Source: Schistosoma haematobium
Lineage: Eukaryota > Platyhelminthes > Trematoda > Strigeidida > Schistosomatidae
DNA: 64,000 nucleotides
Direction: 5' to 3'
NCBI RefSeq assembly: GCF_000699445.3
Contig: NC_067198.1
Coordinates: 42,215,691 to 42,279,690, forward strand
The notes beneath the pieces are model-generated. The model was not told the origin of the DNA and made no database searches. It saw nothing but the letters and a program-made list of their open reading frames with translations. Both the position numbers and the translations under genes were made by a program. Below are positions 10,691-21,258 of this stretch, piece after piece. How positions within the stretch are numbered: the first letter of the stretch is position 1; every line of letters starts with the position of its first letter.

Positions 10691-11105
10691 CATATATTAC
10701 CTAATTTTTTTGTGTGAATTTCATGTTACTTGTAATGTAACATAGATACATATCTATTACATAATACAGTAACGTAATCCTATTGTATCTGAGTACATAA
10801 ATACAAACATACACACATACATATTTACAAACATACAATTTACCTCTAACATTAGTACAACGTTTCTTAATTATATTACTTTTTTTTGTAATCAAAATGT
10901 TTAAGCATTTTACTTTTTTTCTTTTCATTCAACTTTTGTTTTAATTTACCCCAGTTAGATACGAGTATTTTTTTGAGAAAAGATTTTAAATGATGAAAAT
11001 GAAGAAAAAAATTCTTATGTAAATGTTAATGTACTTTGTTGCTTCAAAAAAAAAAAAGAAATCCCTCCTACTCATTTGTTTTTTATAAATTACATTTAAA
11101 AATCA
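10691..11105. other. AT-rich stretch, no recognisable feature
   Basis: A Lys/Tyr-rich minus frame (10701-10928) is a low-complexity chance frame. Confidence 0.4.
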
Positions 11106-11109
11106 ATAT

Positions 11110-11271
11110 TTTGATGGAGTTTTATTCTCTGAAATGGATGGTTTGGTCGTGGTGCTTTCATCGTTCTTCTGAATGACATAATCAGCACAAACTTCAGATA
11201 GAAGTCCTTCAGAAGAACGATGAAAGCACCACGACCAAAGCATCCACCTCAGAGAACAAAACTCCATCAAA
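11110..11271. repeat. Palindromic Penelope-type terminal repeat
   Basis: Arms at 11110-11172 and 11209-11271 (63 nt) are inverted copies with only a few mismatches, separated by 36 nt. The sequence is the same as the 3' end of the Penelope fragment at 16243-16749 ('cagaagaacgatgaaagc' through 'aaaactccatcaaaat'). The minus strand carries a decayed hammerhead core, CTGATTA. Confidence 0.8.
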
Positions 11272-11331
11272 ATCATCCACCTCAGCTATATATCTTCTCC
11301 ACTATCTCAAAAATAAATATATCATTACCAT

Positions 11332-11379
11332 TATTATTATTAGTAGTAGTAGTGGTAGTAGTATTAGTAGTATTAGTAT

Positions 11380-11412
<33 letters not shown>
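11332..11412 (+). repeat. (TTA)/(GTA) triplet microsatellite
   Basis: Imperfect 'att' and then 'agt' triplets, directly downstream of the palindrome. The apparent Val-rich frame 11220-11456 is made by this repeat. Confidence 0.85.
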
Positions 11413-11415
<3 letters not shown>

Positions 11416-11744
11416 CAATAATAATATTCTTATTATTGAGAAAGAATGAAATATAATGTATTATATGTTTTCCACTTTTTTTAACTTAAATAGTAATTTG
11501 ATAAATACATCACTTATTACTAATCAATAAGCTACTAATAAATGTATGACAGTTTTGCAAGTGTTTAATAGCAACCTAAACAGTTTAGTATCAATGTCTT
11601 TGATTAAGTTATAAAGTAGTATGAGTTCGAATTCAGAGACATTTTAGTAATGAGTTTTAATGAACAAGAAGAGCTTAATTTCAAAGCTTTGTAGGAGTTT
11701 TAATTAATTACAATGCATAATTAACGTAATAAACTGGGATTTCA

Positions 11745-12122
11745 AATGGTCTCCTTAAATATCTAATCTATATGTTCCTCTTATCTAGATCATTCAAAAA
11801 AGTTATCTATTTTGTTTTTCATTTGTTTTAACACATCATAACTTATTCAGGTGAATTTGTAAAATGTTTAATACATTTCGTTGTACAAGTAACAAAAATG
11901 CCCAATTGGAGACATCGTGGTTACTGGCAATATGGATCGAAAGGAATTTATATTATTTCGATGTCAATACCTGAACTACTAACATCTAATTGGCGACTAC
12001 TCAATATTTATCATCAGGATCGATCATGAAATAACAAAAGGAAACTTGTTCAAATAATTTATGCTGAGAATTCTATATAATAGTACCAATAATATAATAT
12101 TGAATAAAGTTAATAATAATAC
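11745..12122 (+). mobile_element. CR1-derived short element (family C-short, copy 2)
   Basis: The 5' part corresponds to the start of the CR1-like element. It then jumps to the 3' end 'gagaattctatataa', 'ataatattgaataaag' and a TAA-type tail. The breakpoint lies after 'ggcgactactcaatatttat' and is shared with copies at 29590 and 30642. Confidence 0.65.
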
Positions 12123-12449
12123 GTAGACTAGTCACCAATTTCCAACTAAAGTCTGTAGACCTGAATACAAACAAATTATTGATTGTCTTCTAGGAGACAA
12201 TGCCTATAAATTAGACATAAGTTTAAGAATTGTGATGATTGGTGAAAATTAATATCTGATAATAATAATAATAATAATAATAATAATCTACCCTTATTTC
12301 CTGTAATATACCACAACATTATATCTGGGTACAGTCTGTTGTGTCTTTAATGTCCTGCTATGTTTAATTAATAAAATCATTCTAGGTATATAATTTACAG
12401 GAATTTTGGTTAATTATTCTTAATTAAATATACTTCTTGGAATAATCAT

Positions 12450-12961
12450 TGTTATATCCTAGTGAAGATTACATTACGAGTAACTTCTGAGACCTATTAA
12501 TGGATTGCTATTATCTATATATTCTTATGGTATAAGTATTCAGTATTTAGATTGTGTATATTTATATTCATCTTATTATAAGCTTCGTTTCGACTTATTA
12601 TTATTGTACGGTTGACTGTTCTCAAGTTATGTTCACTTTATTGATTACAGTCTCCCACGTTCGCAGTCACTTTTTGGCTTTATAGTGTATAAATGTTGTT
12701 TCGTGTTTCATGGTACATTGCGGTCTGTTTGGTTGAAATATATAAACACAGTACGCCTGAAATAAGTGATTCGCTTGGTGGAAGCTGTTATTAGTGTTCT
12801 GAATTCAGGTGGAAAGGCTAGGCGAGCAAGAGATCAATAAGGACGCTAGGCTGTTCAGACCGGTCGGACGTCATTAGCTTAGTACAGTATAAGAGCGAAT
12901 AAGTCGTATTTTGATTGGCGGGTAAAGAACCTGGTAACTAGCCGGACTCTAAGTCATAACA
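12450..12961 (+). mobile_element. Solo LTR, family S, copy 2
   Basis: It starts TGTTATATCC and ends GTCATAACA. It is flanked on both sides by ATCAT (12445-12449 and 12962-12966), a perfect 5 bp target duplication. No internal domain is present. Confidence 0.9.
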
Positions 12962-13185
12962 ATCATAAGATTTTCGAAACTCTCTATTAGTTTGAATGAA
13001 GAGTTCAAAAATAATTTTTATTACCGTTTCCACAAATTGTGTCAAAATATAGTATTTACACAATAATATCGATAATAATCAGAATGAATATGATTTATAC
13101 ACATTGATAATGCTCATCTATATTCCATATAATGGAAAAAAACTTCAACTGAATGAAATCGACCAAGAAATCATGAAAATGAAGC
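12962..13185. other. AT-rich stretch between LTR and Sm-alpha
   Basis: Nothing is recognisable apart from the edge of the following Sm-alpha unit. Confidence 0.35.
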
Positions 13186-13622
13186 TTTTGGCTTAAAGCT
13201 ATATCGAGGCAATCCATACAAGATGCACATATGTCAACATGAGACTGATCAATTGCAGCCCTAAATAACAATGGAAAGGTACAAGTAAAACAACACCAAA
13301 TGAATTCAAACTTCACCCCACTGCACAAACAAATGGCTATCAGGACTCAGTAGCTGAGTGGATAACGTGATGGCTGTTTGAAGTGAACTGTACTGGGTTC
13401 GAGACCCGTAGCGAACATCACCTCTGAGATGCAGGTACATCCATCTGACGAGTCCGAAATGTGGTGAAACTTGCATCCTGTATTCCACTGCTAACCATTA
13501 TCCATCTTTACTTAAAAAGCTTATGACTTAAGGTTATATCGATGCAATCCGCAGGGAATATACATATGCAGTCCTAAACATCATTGGAAAGATACAAGTA
13601 AACAGTACAAAGTGAATTTAAT
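13186..13622 (+). mobile_element. Sm-alpha SINE, head-to-tail dimer (partial + full)
   Basis: The 3' part of one unit (13186-13310) runs directly into a full unit (13311-13622) with A box ('tagctgagtgg'), B box ('gggttcgagaccc') and hammerhead 'catctgacgagtc' to 'ggtgaaac'. Tandem arrangement is known for Sm-alpha. The ribozyme subtype is that of 9330-9548, and stem I is mismatched. Confidence 0.8.
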
Positions 13623-13825
13623 CATGAAAATAGTTGAAACTTAATTTTTCCATACAATGAATTATTATTTTCAGTCTCTTGCTAATGTATTACTAACTTC
13701 ACCTTTCAAATAGTATTTGGGAATGAAGTTATGCATTTCAACGAATTCATCACATTTTAGTAGCATTCTTTATATCTTATCAATTTAACTCACTATTTTC
13801 ACAACTTAAGTTATAAATAAAGATT

Positions 13826-14250
13826 GATGGTGGCTATTAGTGGAATACAGGATGTACGTTTCACCACATTTGAGACTCGTCAGCTCGATTTATTTGCATT
13901 GCAGAGTTGATGTTCACTTCAGGACTCGGACTCGGTACCGTTCACTTCAAATAACCGTCACCTTATCCACTTAGCTACTGAGTCCTGATAGCCACCTGCT
14001 TGTGCAATTAGGTGAAGTTTAAATTCACTTGGCGTTGTTTACTTGTATCTTCCTATCGATGTTTAGGACTGTGATTCCTGGATTTCACTTCTAGCCACTA
14101 TTCATCTTTGCTCATAATGTTTCTAACTTAAGGCAATATTGAGACAATACGCACAGTATGCAAATACGTCAATAAGACACTAATCAGTTGCAGTCTTAAA
14201 TATTAATAGAAAGATACAAGCAAACAATACCAAGTGAATTTAAGTTATAA
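13826..14250. mobile_element. Sm-alpha SINE foldback
   Basis: A minus-strand unit (13826-14070) is followed by the 3' half of a plus-strand unit (14070-14250). The core on the minus strand is CTGACGA with GAAA and a degraded stem II. Confidence 0.75.
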
Positions 14251-15595
14251 ATATTTAAAACACAATTATATGAACGAAATATATTCTTTCCAATGAATTC
14301 CTCATCAGCTACACTACAATTATCATATCCAAATTAATAATCCATAAAAGTGGTCAGGTTTAATGCAGAGTACATTATTTAAAACTTGTTACATGTGAAT
14401 TAAGGATTGTTATTGTCATGGAGGAGAATATTTGTAGCTCAGGTGGAAGTTTGTGCTGATTATATCGTTCAGAAGAACGATGAAAGCTTCACAACCAAAT
14501 CATTCAACTCAGAGAACTTCATTAAAAATTGTTTGTCATATCATATCAAATCAAATCGTTAATTCAAGAGCTGATTGATATGAAGTGTTACCTCGACTTA
14601 GTAATATAAGTGAAATGAAATTGTGAGATAAATGATCAGAATGAATATGGTCAACATCGAGTGAGAGAGAGAGAGAGAGAAAGGGAATAATGTAATTACA
14701 AATCAAAAATTACGTAATATGTAGAATAATACGAACTGAGCAAGAATTAGTAGTTAGAGGTGGATGCTGAATAAATTTCTCAAAAAGGTTGACAAGTGTA
14801 ATAATAATAACAATGGTAAAATGTGTGGATAAGATAAATAAAGGATATAAAAATGAACATTAATGAAGTTACGTCATCACATCATAAAATTGATTATTAA
14901 CTAGTTGGACCCGAAGCTGACCAGAGTAAAAGGAGTGGCTGAATATATTTCGTTTGGAGGCAAAGCTCTGGATTTTTAATCCGAATAGCAATTGCTTCAG
15001 CCGTCTACAGGATTCTTAGTCTGAAAGATTGCTCTATGTTGACTGTATCTCCCGTTTGAATTAAATGAACTGAAATGGAGTTGTTAACAGTTTTAACTAC
15101 ACCTTTACTTAACCACACTAGGAGGTGCCCACGAACTTGAATATACTAATTCCTGGAACATCTGCAAATATAAATTGCTTCACAGGCGCAGTCCAGTTGA
15201 TAGACACAGAAAGATGTAAGTGGCTAGTATAGGCACTTTATTTTTCAACCTCGCAGTGATCATTGAACGTGTGGAAAACATAAATTATAGTTTACCTGCA
15301 TTAAAATTTCTTTGGATTGATCTTTGTAACTTTAGTCTTAGCATTACCCTAGATGCACTGCCTATGAATTTTAAGAGTATACATTGAGGATTTTTGTTCA
15401 CGGTTTTCATTTTATATGACAAACAACAATCCTTAATACACATGTAACAAGTTTTAAATGATGTACTCTGCCTTGAACCTGACCATTTTTATGGATGATT
15501 AATTTGGATATGAGATAACTGTAGAGTCCTTGATGAGAATTTCATTGAAAAGAATATCCTTCATTCATACAATTGTGTGTAGTATCAGTTACTAT
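14250..15595. mobile_element. Decayed Penelope-like element with inverted ends
   Basis: The block at about 14265-14420 is inverted with respect to 15410-15560 (shared 'gtaacaagttttaaat', 'aatccttaa', 'tggtcaggtt' in complement). Between them lie Penelope-type terminal sequence ('cagaagaacgatgaaagc', 14470-14540) and no surviving frame. The left arm on the minus strand carries CTGATGA and GGAAAG, resembling a hammerhead core. I cannot tell whether the outer and inner parts belong to one element or to nested ones. Confidence 0.5.
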
Positions 15596-16150
15596 GTTAA
15601 ACCCATATAACTTACTCTAGCTCCTAGATAGGCCAATTCATCCATTTTGACCTTGTTAATTATTCAATTATCAACCTTGGCTGTTTTTATATGAGCACAT
15701 TGTGTGTATACTTCTTATCCTATTCATTACATGTCTGTAACCTATTTTTATCTAACTCCGCCTGGAGCCCCTCTTGGGCTACTGCCGGTCCCATGCCCGA
15801 ATAAAGGAGGAGGGTTGGGCATGGGATTAGCGACTCACTCACTTAGAAAACTGACTCGCTAAAAAAACGCTAACCAGAAAAAATTGTTCAAACCAACTTA
15901 TTTTCATCTAGCTATAAATAATGGTCAACGCTTGATTAAACTAGAGTTAGCTTACATGCCTTCACCCATTGCGTATCATTTTGCTTCAATCCCTTCTCTT
16001 TGCTTTGTCCCTCTGATTATCCATCCATATCAATGAGTATACAAAATATATGTATTCAAAACATTCATTCTTGTATTTGACTTATTGAATTCCATTATTC
16101 ACCAACACGATTTAAGTCTATGATAACCGACATGTATATTTAAATGACAA
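15595..16150 (+). repeat. Dispersed repeat family F, copy 2 (interrupted)
   Basis: It shares 'cattttgaccttgttaatt' and the 'attattcaccaacac' end with 6820-7135. It is interrupted at about 15752-15890 by a fragment of an RTE-type 5' UTR. Confidence 0.5.
15752..15890 (-). mobile_element. RTE-like 5' UTR fragment
   Basis: On the minus strand it reads 'ttttttctggttagcgttt', then 'cccatgcccaacc' and a GC-rich block. Related blocks lie at 42795-42985 (+), 58682-58745 (+) and 60888-61005 (-). Elsewhere this block precedes (GTAA)-tailed RTE-like sequence, hence the call. Confidence 0.6.
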
Positions 16151-16242
16151 TCAGTATACAAACTAAATTGGAGTTAGATATTAGGCTACTAAATATGTTT
16201 TCATAATAATAGAATTAGTTCAGAGATTGAGATGGTGGTGGC

Positions 16243-16749
16243 ATGTCAGAAACCGCAACGAGACTGCTAAAAACCTTCGGGATAGGTGTGGCACACAAAC
16301 CGACAAAATCACTACAATCAATCCTATGCAAACCAAAGAATGAAATAACAAAGGAAGACAAATCAAACATCATCTACAAAATAAATTGTGCCAACTACGA
16401 AAAACAGTACAACGGACAAAGCGGACTCCCCCTTCACCTTCGCCTACATGAACATCAATTAGCAGTCAAACGCCATGATACTTCTTCACTTATATCAATA
16501 CACGTGGACAACTGCGGACACTCCAATGGGAAACACAACCAAAACAATGAAGTAAACAATGACAAATTTAAGGTCAATAAGAACCAATCAACGTCAAGTT
16601 GTACAGAACAAGCTGTGAAACGCATATGGATAAATTCGAACATTTCACATCTATCTGAAGTTTGTGCTGATGATGTCGTTCAGAAGAACGATGAAAGCTC
16701 CACAATCAAACCATCCAGCTCAGAGAACAAAACTCCATCAAAATCATAA
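16243..16749 (+). pseudogene. Penelope-like GIY-YIG endonuclease, C-terminal region
   Basis: A single 168-residue frame. Residues about 40-75 read NIIYKINCANYEKQYNGQSG then LRLHEHQLAVKRHD, the layout of the Penelope GIY-YIG domain. YNGQSG stands where Y-I/V-G is usual, and the conserved Arg and His are present in LRLHEHQ. The C-terminal part (EQAVKRIW) also fits the family. The reverse transcriptase is missing and the ATG at 16243 is simply the first in the frame. The last 90 bases are also the terminal repeat and encode a hammerhead. The endonuclease frame is uninterrupted, so the copy is relatively young, but it is only a fragment. Confidence 0.75.
16661..16705 (+). ncRNA. Hammerhead ribozyme motif with 4-nt stem III
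   Basis: TTTGTG, CTGATGA, a stem II hairpin formed by TCGTTC/GAACGA with an AGAA loop, GAAA, then AGCT and C, followed by CACAA, which pairs with TTGTG to form stem I. All core nucleotides are present and the cleavage triplet would be CTC. Stem III is the self-complementary AGCT, so efficient folding would need two molecules. The base pair next to the core in stem II is not a canonical G-C. It overlaps the end of the GIY-YIG frame. Confidence 0.6.
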
Positions 16750-16994
16750 TTCAGAGATTATAATTATTTAATTAATGATAATTTATTTTATATAGATGAA
16801 TTTATGACCTAATTTAGTTTTTTAAAGTTTATATTTCCATTAGCTTTTAATGAAGTGAGTTCTTTTAGCTTAGAAATAGTTTCCAAATGATTCGAAAATA
16901 ACTAAATAAAAAACATGTTAACAGGTTTTCTAATTAAAATCAATTTGATTTATTCTATTTTTATTACAGGTAATAACTGCTCAAGGTCAAATAT

Positions 16995-17525
16995 TCATTT
17001 ATTTATATAATTGAACACAAAAATATTGGTACGAAGGGGGAACGAATACACATGCGTTTTATATATAAGTTATTTGATTTGTATGTGGGTTATGATATTG
17101 CCCGGATGCCCAAACTTAATTAGGTGGGTTTTTTTTTTTAAAATGGGGTTACACCCGGAGCATTTTACATAAAAGTCTGATCCACAAGTTAGTGGAGTGA
17201 CGTTAAGCGATTCAGAAGCATGTTAACCGATGACCAACAACTGGTTCATAAGCCATTTGTTCCTTTAAGATTCTGGAACCCATATGTTTTGTTGGTTTGG
17301 AATCAGGGTTTTCCAACTCTCTTAGGTGGCTCTTCAATATCCACTAACCCTGTTAAAGAGCCGGATATTAGTTTCTCTTCCTATCAATTTCGTAAATAAC
17401 GGCAATGACGCGATAAGGCAGTGAGTAGTACTTCCCTGGTAGTGGCTGTATACACGTAGCCATGTGAGAGAATTTGAAGAGGGAGAGAGGACTCCCCCCA
17501 CCCTAGGTCGTACTAGGTTATTTGG
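16995..17525 (+). repeat. Dispersed repeat family D, copy 2
   Basis: It aligns with 955-1412 ('aatattggtacgaag' to 'gagagaggactcccccca'). It is more diverged and retains the 3' extension 'ctaggtcgtac'. Confidence 0.65.
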
Positions 17526-17555
17526 GGGCTATCTGAACTGAATTGATTGATTGAA

Positions 17556-17757
17556 ATAGTAATATAATAATTGAATGGATGAGTTGATTAAACCTAGACC
17601 ATCATAGAAAATCTGGAAGTACCTCTGAGGAGTCCTATACAAGTGTGAAACGGTCACCCAATGCTTCAAAGTTTTCTATGGTGGTCTAGCTTTAATTAAC
17701 TCATAAATTTAACCAGTAAATTACTAAAATCATTACACAACCTCCCTTTTTGATAAT
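17556..17757. mobile_element. SINE-A foldback, truncated
   Basis: A short minus-strand tail (17570-17616) runs straight into a plus-strand copy starting inside the hammerhead (CTGAGGA). The tRNA-like part is absent. Confidence 0.7.
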
Positions 17758-17964
17758 AAAATAGTAATAATTAACATAATTCATTTGTTATTATTGTATC
17801 TTTGAGTTCATATAATCTAGTTAATATTGTTGACGGATAAATATTATTTAATAATTTAAAATATATTCATTAAAAATAGGTCATATATAATAACCATACA
17901 TGGCAAAGTTATGGATTTCATTAAATCCATTAACTCTTTATTCATTATAGTTTACAAATTTATT

Positions 17965-18335
17965 GGAACAAAATTGAAATCATCAGTCAATTAAAGCTAG
18001 ACCACCATGGAAAATCTGGAAGCAGTGGAAGGCCATTTCGTCGTAGTATGGGGCACCTCAGCAGTGCGCATCCACGATTCTGCACCCCGCGAGATTTCAA
18101 CTCAGGACCTATCAGTCTCGCGCCAGGTGGTTAACCATTAGACCACTAAGCTGGCCGGCATCCAATGGTGTTAATATATAACTTCAACTAATCCACGAAA
18201 TTGCGCCACCGTACACCATTGTCTTCAGTGAGCTTATATCTCACAACAGACCTGGTTCAACTCCAGTGATAACGGCTTCTCACTAGAACTCCAGGAGTAT
18301 CTCCTGAAGTCAGCCACTAGTGAGTAGATGATTAT
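17965..18335 (-). mobile_element. SINE-A, nearly full-length unit
   Basis: A minus-strand unit including the leader that begins 'ctcactagtggctgac', the tRNA-like region, hammerhead (core damaged: CTGAGGT) and tail. At 18335 it adjoins the tail of another minus unit through 'ctgataataat', a head-to-tail junction. Confidence 0.8.
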
Positions 18336-18540
18336 TATCAGAAGGGGTTTGTGGAGATTTGAGAATTTTGCTAGATTTAAATCATGCGCACTGCTGAGGA
18401 GTCCCATACTAGGACGAAACGGATGTTCAGTGCTTCCAGATTTTCCATGATAGTCTTGCTTCAATGGATTCATGTTTTCAACGATTAAAATTAACATATT
18501 ATTCACACAGTATAAACCCCTTCTGATATTAATCTAATAT
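18332..18540. mobile_element. SINE-A short foldback
   Basis: A minus-strand tail (18332-18384) is fused to a plus-strand copy that starts at the hammerhead and runs to the tail 'aaaccccttctgatatt'. Together with 17965-18335 this makes a composite of three unit pieces. Confidence 0.75.
18388..18433 (+). ncRNA. Hammerhead ribozyme, SINE-A type, core intact
   Basis: GCACTG/CAGTGC stem I, CTGAGGA, stem II GTCC/GGAC, GAAA, stem III ACGGATGT (one G-U pair), triplet GTT. Sequence-complete; GTT is a weaker but allowed triplet. Confidence 0.75.
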
Positions 18541-18800
18541 GATCAATATGTTGTTTGAGAAAAAAATATTTCACACTGAATTACAACAAAATCACCATTA
18601 AAAGTAGACTCGAATACAGGAATAGAAGTTTGTTACAAATTTATGTTTAGCAAAAAAAACTAGGTCACGCTATTACACAATTTATGTATTGTTTATGCTA
18701 CCATTGCATGAGGTGAAAATGTATTTTTTCTAAAAATATCATTGTTGAATTGTCTACAGTTTCGATATTATCAATGATCTAATTTTTGAAATATTAATAA
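18541..18800. other. AT-rich spacer
   Basis: No feature recognised. Confidence 0.35.
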
Positions 18801-18801
18801 A

Positions 18802-19097
18802 CTTACTTATGCCTGTTACTCCTCGTGAAGGAGCATAGGCCACTCACCAGCGTATGCCATCCAACCCTGTCCTGGCCAATCCTTTCCAGCTCTTTCCACT
18901 TCTTATTCATCCTTTTCATATTTGATTACATTTCCCGACGTAATGTGTTCTTTGGTCTTCCTCTTTTCCGTTTCATTTCACGATTCCAAGTTAACGCTTG
19001 CCTCATGATGCAGTTTGATGATTTGTGTAATGTATGTCCTATCCATTTCGATTGTCTTTTCCTAATTTCTCTCTATCTGATCTTCATTATCTTGATA
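18802..19097 (-). pseudogene. RTE-like 3' end, (GTAA)n tail
   Basis: The plus-strand start 'cttacttatgcctgttact' is the complement of the tail. On the minus strand the coding remnant corresponds to '[17 protein letters not shown]' and the following basic region of the RTE-like C-terminus, with frameshifts. Confidence 0.65.
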
Positions 19098-19139
19098 TAA
19101 TATAGTCAGTACAAAAAATATTCCATAAATTTATTGATA

Positions 19140-19235
19140 AATCGTAAAATGTTGAAGAAGATTTGTAGCTTAAGTAGATGAAAGCTCCATGATTAAATCA
19201 TCTAGCTTAGAAAACAAAATTACATCAAAATGGAC
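19140..19235 (+). repeat. Penelope terminal repeat relic
   Basis: A decayed copy of the terminal sequence at 16640-16749 ('gatgaaagctccatgattaa' to 'aaaattacatcaaaat'). The hammerhead core is lost. Confidence 0.5.
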
Positions 19236-19529
19236 AAATCTCTTCATACCGGTAAATGTGTATACGTTACAGTTTAAATGTACTACTGTTATTCGATTGT
19301 TTGAGAGATGTTAGAAATCTGGAAAGAAAATTCAACAATATAATCAGGAAGTAAACTATATAATCAGAGAATAAAACAAGAACAGTCTTTTATTTCTGAT
19401 CATTTTCTTCAGAGTTAATGAAGTTAAATTATATTTAAACTGTATTCTATGATATTCATATTTGATTGAAAACAAAATGTCTAACAAGTGATAATGTTAA
19501 GTCGTTGACAGTTGAAACAATACAAAACT

Positions 19530-19716
19530 TTTTTGATTGAGAGCATTAACCGATTGATGTTAGACCAACGTTAGAAACCTGGAAGCACTGGAGGGCCGGT
19601 TCGTCTTATTGTGAGACTCCTCAACAGTGCGCATCCGCGATCCCGCTTGCGGGATTCCAACCCAGGGCCTTCAGTCTCGCTCGTGAACTCTTAACCTACT
19701 GAACCACTGTGAATAA
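19530..19716 (-). mobile_element. SINE-A, subtype with 'acatcaatcgg' tail
   Basis: A minus-strand copy with a B box ('gggttggaatcccgc'), a hammerhead with core C3 mutated to T (TTGAGGA), and the third tail subtype. Confidence 0.75.
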
Positions 19717-20250
19717 TGTTGTCTTTTTTTTGGTAATTTTACAATTTATCCAACCAATTCTTCAACTTCACAGCTGTCGAAATCTTCGGGAAAAAATCAT
19801 ACTTCTGAAGGAGTATTATATTTCATATATAAGTTCATAAACATTTTCATATATATGTGTTGTGACATACAGTGTTCGAAATCTGATAGTGCTATATGGT
19901 ATGCTATGCGCTAACTCCCCAACTGACTACTAGAGAGAGTGAACACAAGAGTGAGGAGGCAATTGCATTGGACTACAGAATAAAATGCACAAATACTCAT
20001 TCAGATATACATACCAGTCTATCCTTAGGAAATTGACCTATTGGCTCCAATGATCAGTACTAGACATTTGGGTCGATCGATCGACCTTTTGATACATCTA
20101 ATTGGCTCTCTAAATAAACAAGTCACTGTAGGTTTTGACTGAAACAATGTAATAACTAAATACTTTCATGAATTTATTATTCAAAAGATAGGAAAATTAA
20201 GTTTATATGATTATAATGTTGAGTGGTAATGTGAAAGAAAAAATATATTT
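19717..20250. other. AT-rich stretch, possible old LTR sequence
   Basis: The segment from 'tgttgtgacatac' (about 19858) is less AT-rich and contains a GATC-rich palindrome near 20075. I could not find a matching end or a target duplication. No gene seen. Confidence 0.3.
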
Positions 20251-20261
20251 AAATAGTCATA

Positions 20262-20495
20262 CTGCGGTACATGCTACTTATGTCTGTCGACATAAGTAGT
20301 ATGTGCCACCAAACAGGAGTGAATGGCTTGTCGAGTGGAACAAAGAGAAAAGAAAAGGAAAGCAGTAAGAGATCAGAATAAAATCAGAATTAGAAAATTC
20401 ATGAAGGATGTAAAGGACAATTGACAGAAGATATACAATTGATATATTTGATGTATGACTTTCACATTTTACTATACTACTGTGTAATTATGCAA
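20262..20495 (+). repeat. Dispersed repeat family E, copy 1, with 5' hairpin
   Basis: It starts with the hairpin at 20274-20299 (11 bp arms CTACTTATGTC/GACATAAGTAG) followed by a purine-rich region and 'gacaattgacagaagat'. Related copies: 23605, 48950, 55145 (minus), 58470 and 63240. No coding frame. Confidence 0.65.
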
Positions 20496-20499
20496 TAAA

Positions 20500-20885
20500 C
20501 AATAAATTAGCTATTCACATCTGCATTCTCATTCACTAAAATACTTCAGTGAGCTCATTCATTTGGTATTATAGATGAGTAGCCAAAATATATCAGTTTA
20601 TGATAATCCCCTCTATTCACAATGTTTATCATTAATTTAATGTAAAGATTATTTTAATGAATAGAGGGGCATAGGATTTGTTCTTTAATACATATACAAT
20701 CGCATATCACTTCAAACATGTATTGAGTAAATCAATTTACCCATAGGCAATAATGAATATTGAGTGTAATAATATGAAATATGATGATAACCTGTTCGTA
20801 CATTTGTTTGTAATGCTAGTGTTTCAAACATACAATCATTTCAGCTATTATATTTGAAATTAAAATTTTCAAGTGTTAATTAAGT
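20500..20885. other. AT-rich stretch, no recognisable feature
   Basis: It contains an imperfect inverted pair around 'cctctattcacaatg' and 'gaatagagggg' (about 20610-20670). Nothing else is seen. Confidence 0.35.
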
Positions 20886-21258
20886 AATTTAAACAGTTGA
20901 GATCATGATTCAATTGAAGCTAGATCATCACGGAAAACCTGGAAGCACTGGACGGTCGTTTCGTCCTATTGTGAGACTCCTCAGCAGTGCACATCCACGA
21001 CCCCGCCTCGCGGGACTCGAAACCAGGACTTACCGGTCTCGCATCAGGCGCTTAACCTCTAGACCACTGAGCCGGCATCCAGCGGTGTTAATGTCTAACT
21101 TCAACTAATCCATGAAATTGCGTCACAGTCCACCATTGTGATCAGTGAGTTACTACCTCACAACGGACCCGGTTGAACTCCACTGATCACTGCTTCTCAC
21201 TAAAACTCCAGGATATATGTCTTGAAGCCACTCACTAGTGAGCATATGTTGATTATTA
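20886..21258 (-). mobile_element. SINE-A, nearly full-length unit
   Basis: A minus-strand unit from the leader ('ctcactagtgagtgg') through the tRNA-like region to the tail subtype with 'gatctcaactgtttaaa'. It adjoins a second minus-strand tail at 21259, so two units are head to tail. Confidence 0.85.
20945..20990 (-). ncRNA. Hammerhead ribozyme, SINE-A type, core intact
   Basis: On the minus strand: GCACTG, CTGAGGA, stem II GTCT/GGAC (one G-U), GAAA, stem III ACGACCGT, triplet GTC, CAGTGC. All core positions are conserved. Confidence 0.8.

Noticed and set aside
11220..11456. A Val/Leu-rich frame resembling a membrane segment
   Set aside because: It is produced by a triplet microsatellite (AGT/TTA), not by a gene.
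13306..13488. Minus-strand frame with a similar frame at 9358-9540
   Set aside because: Both are readings through the same Sm-alpha SINE; the shared peptide reflects repeat homology.
14652..14680. Tandem GA repeats as a regulatory site
   Set aside because: A simple (GA)n microsatellite with no gene nearby.
19858..20110. A further LTR
   Set aside because: A TG-start and lower AT content hinted at it, but no matching CA end or target duplication was found.
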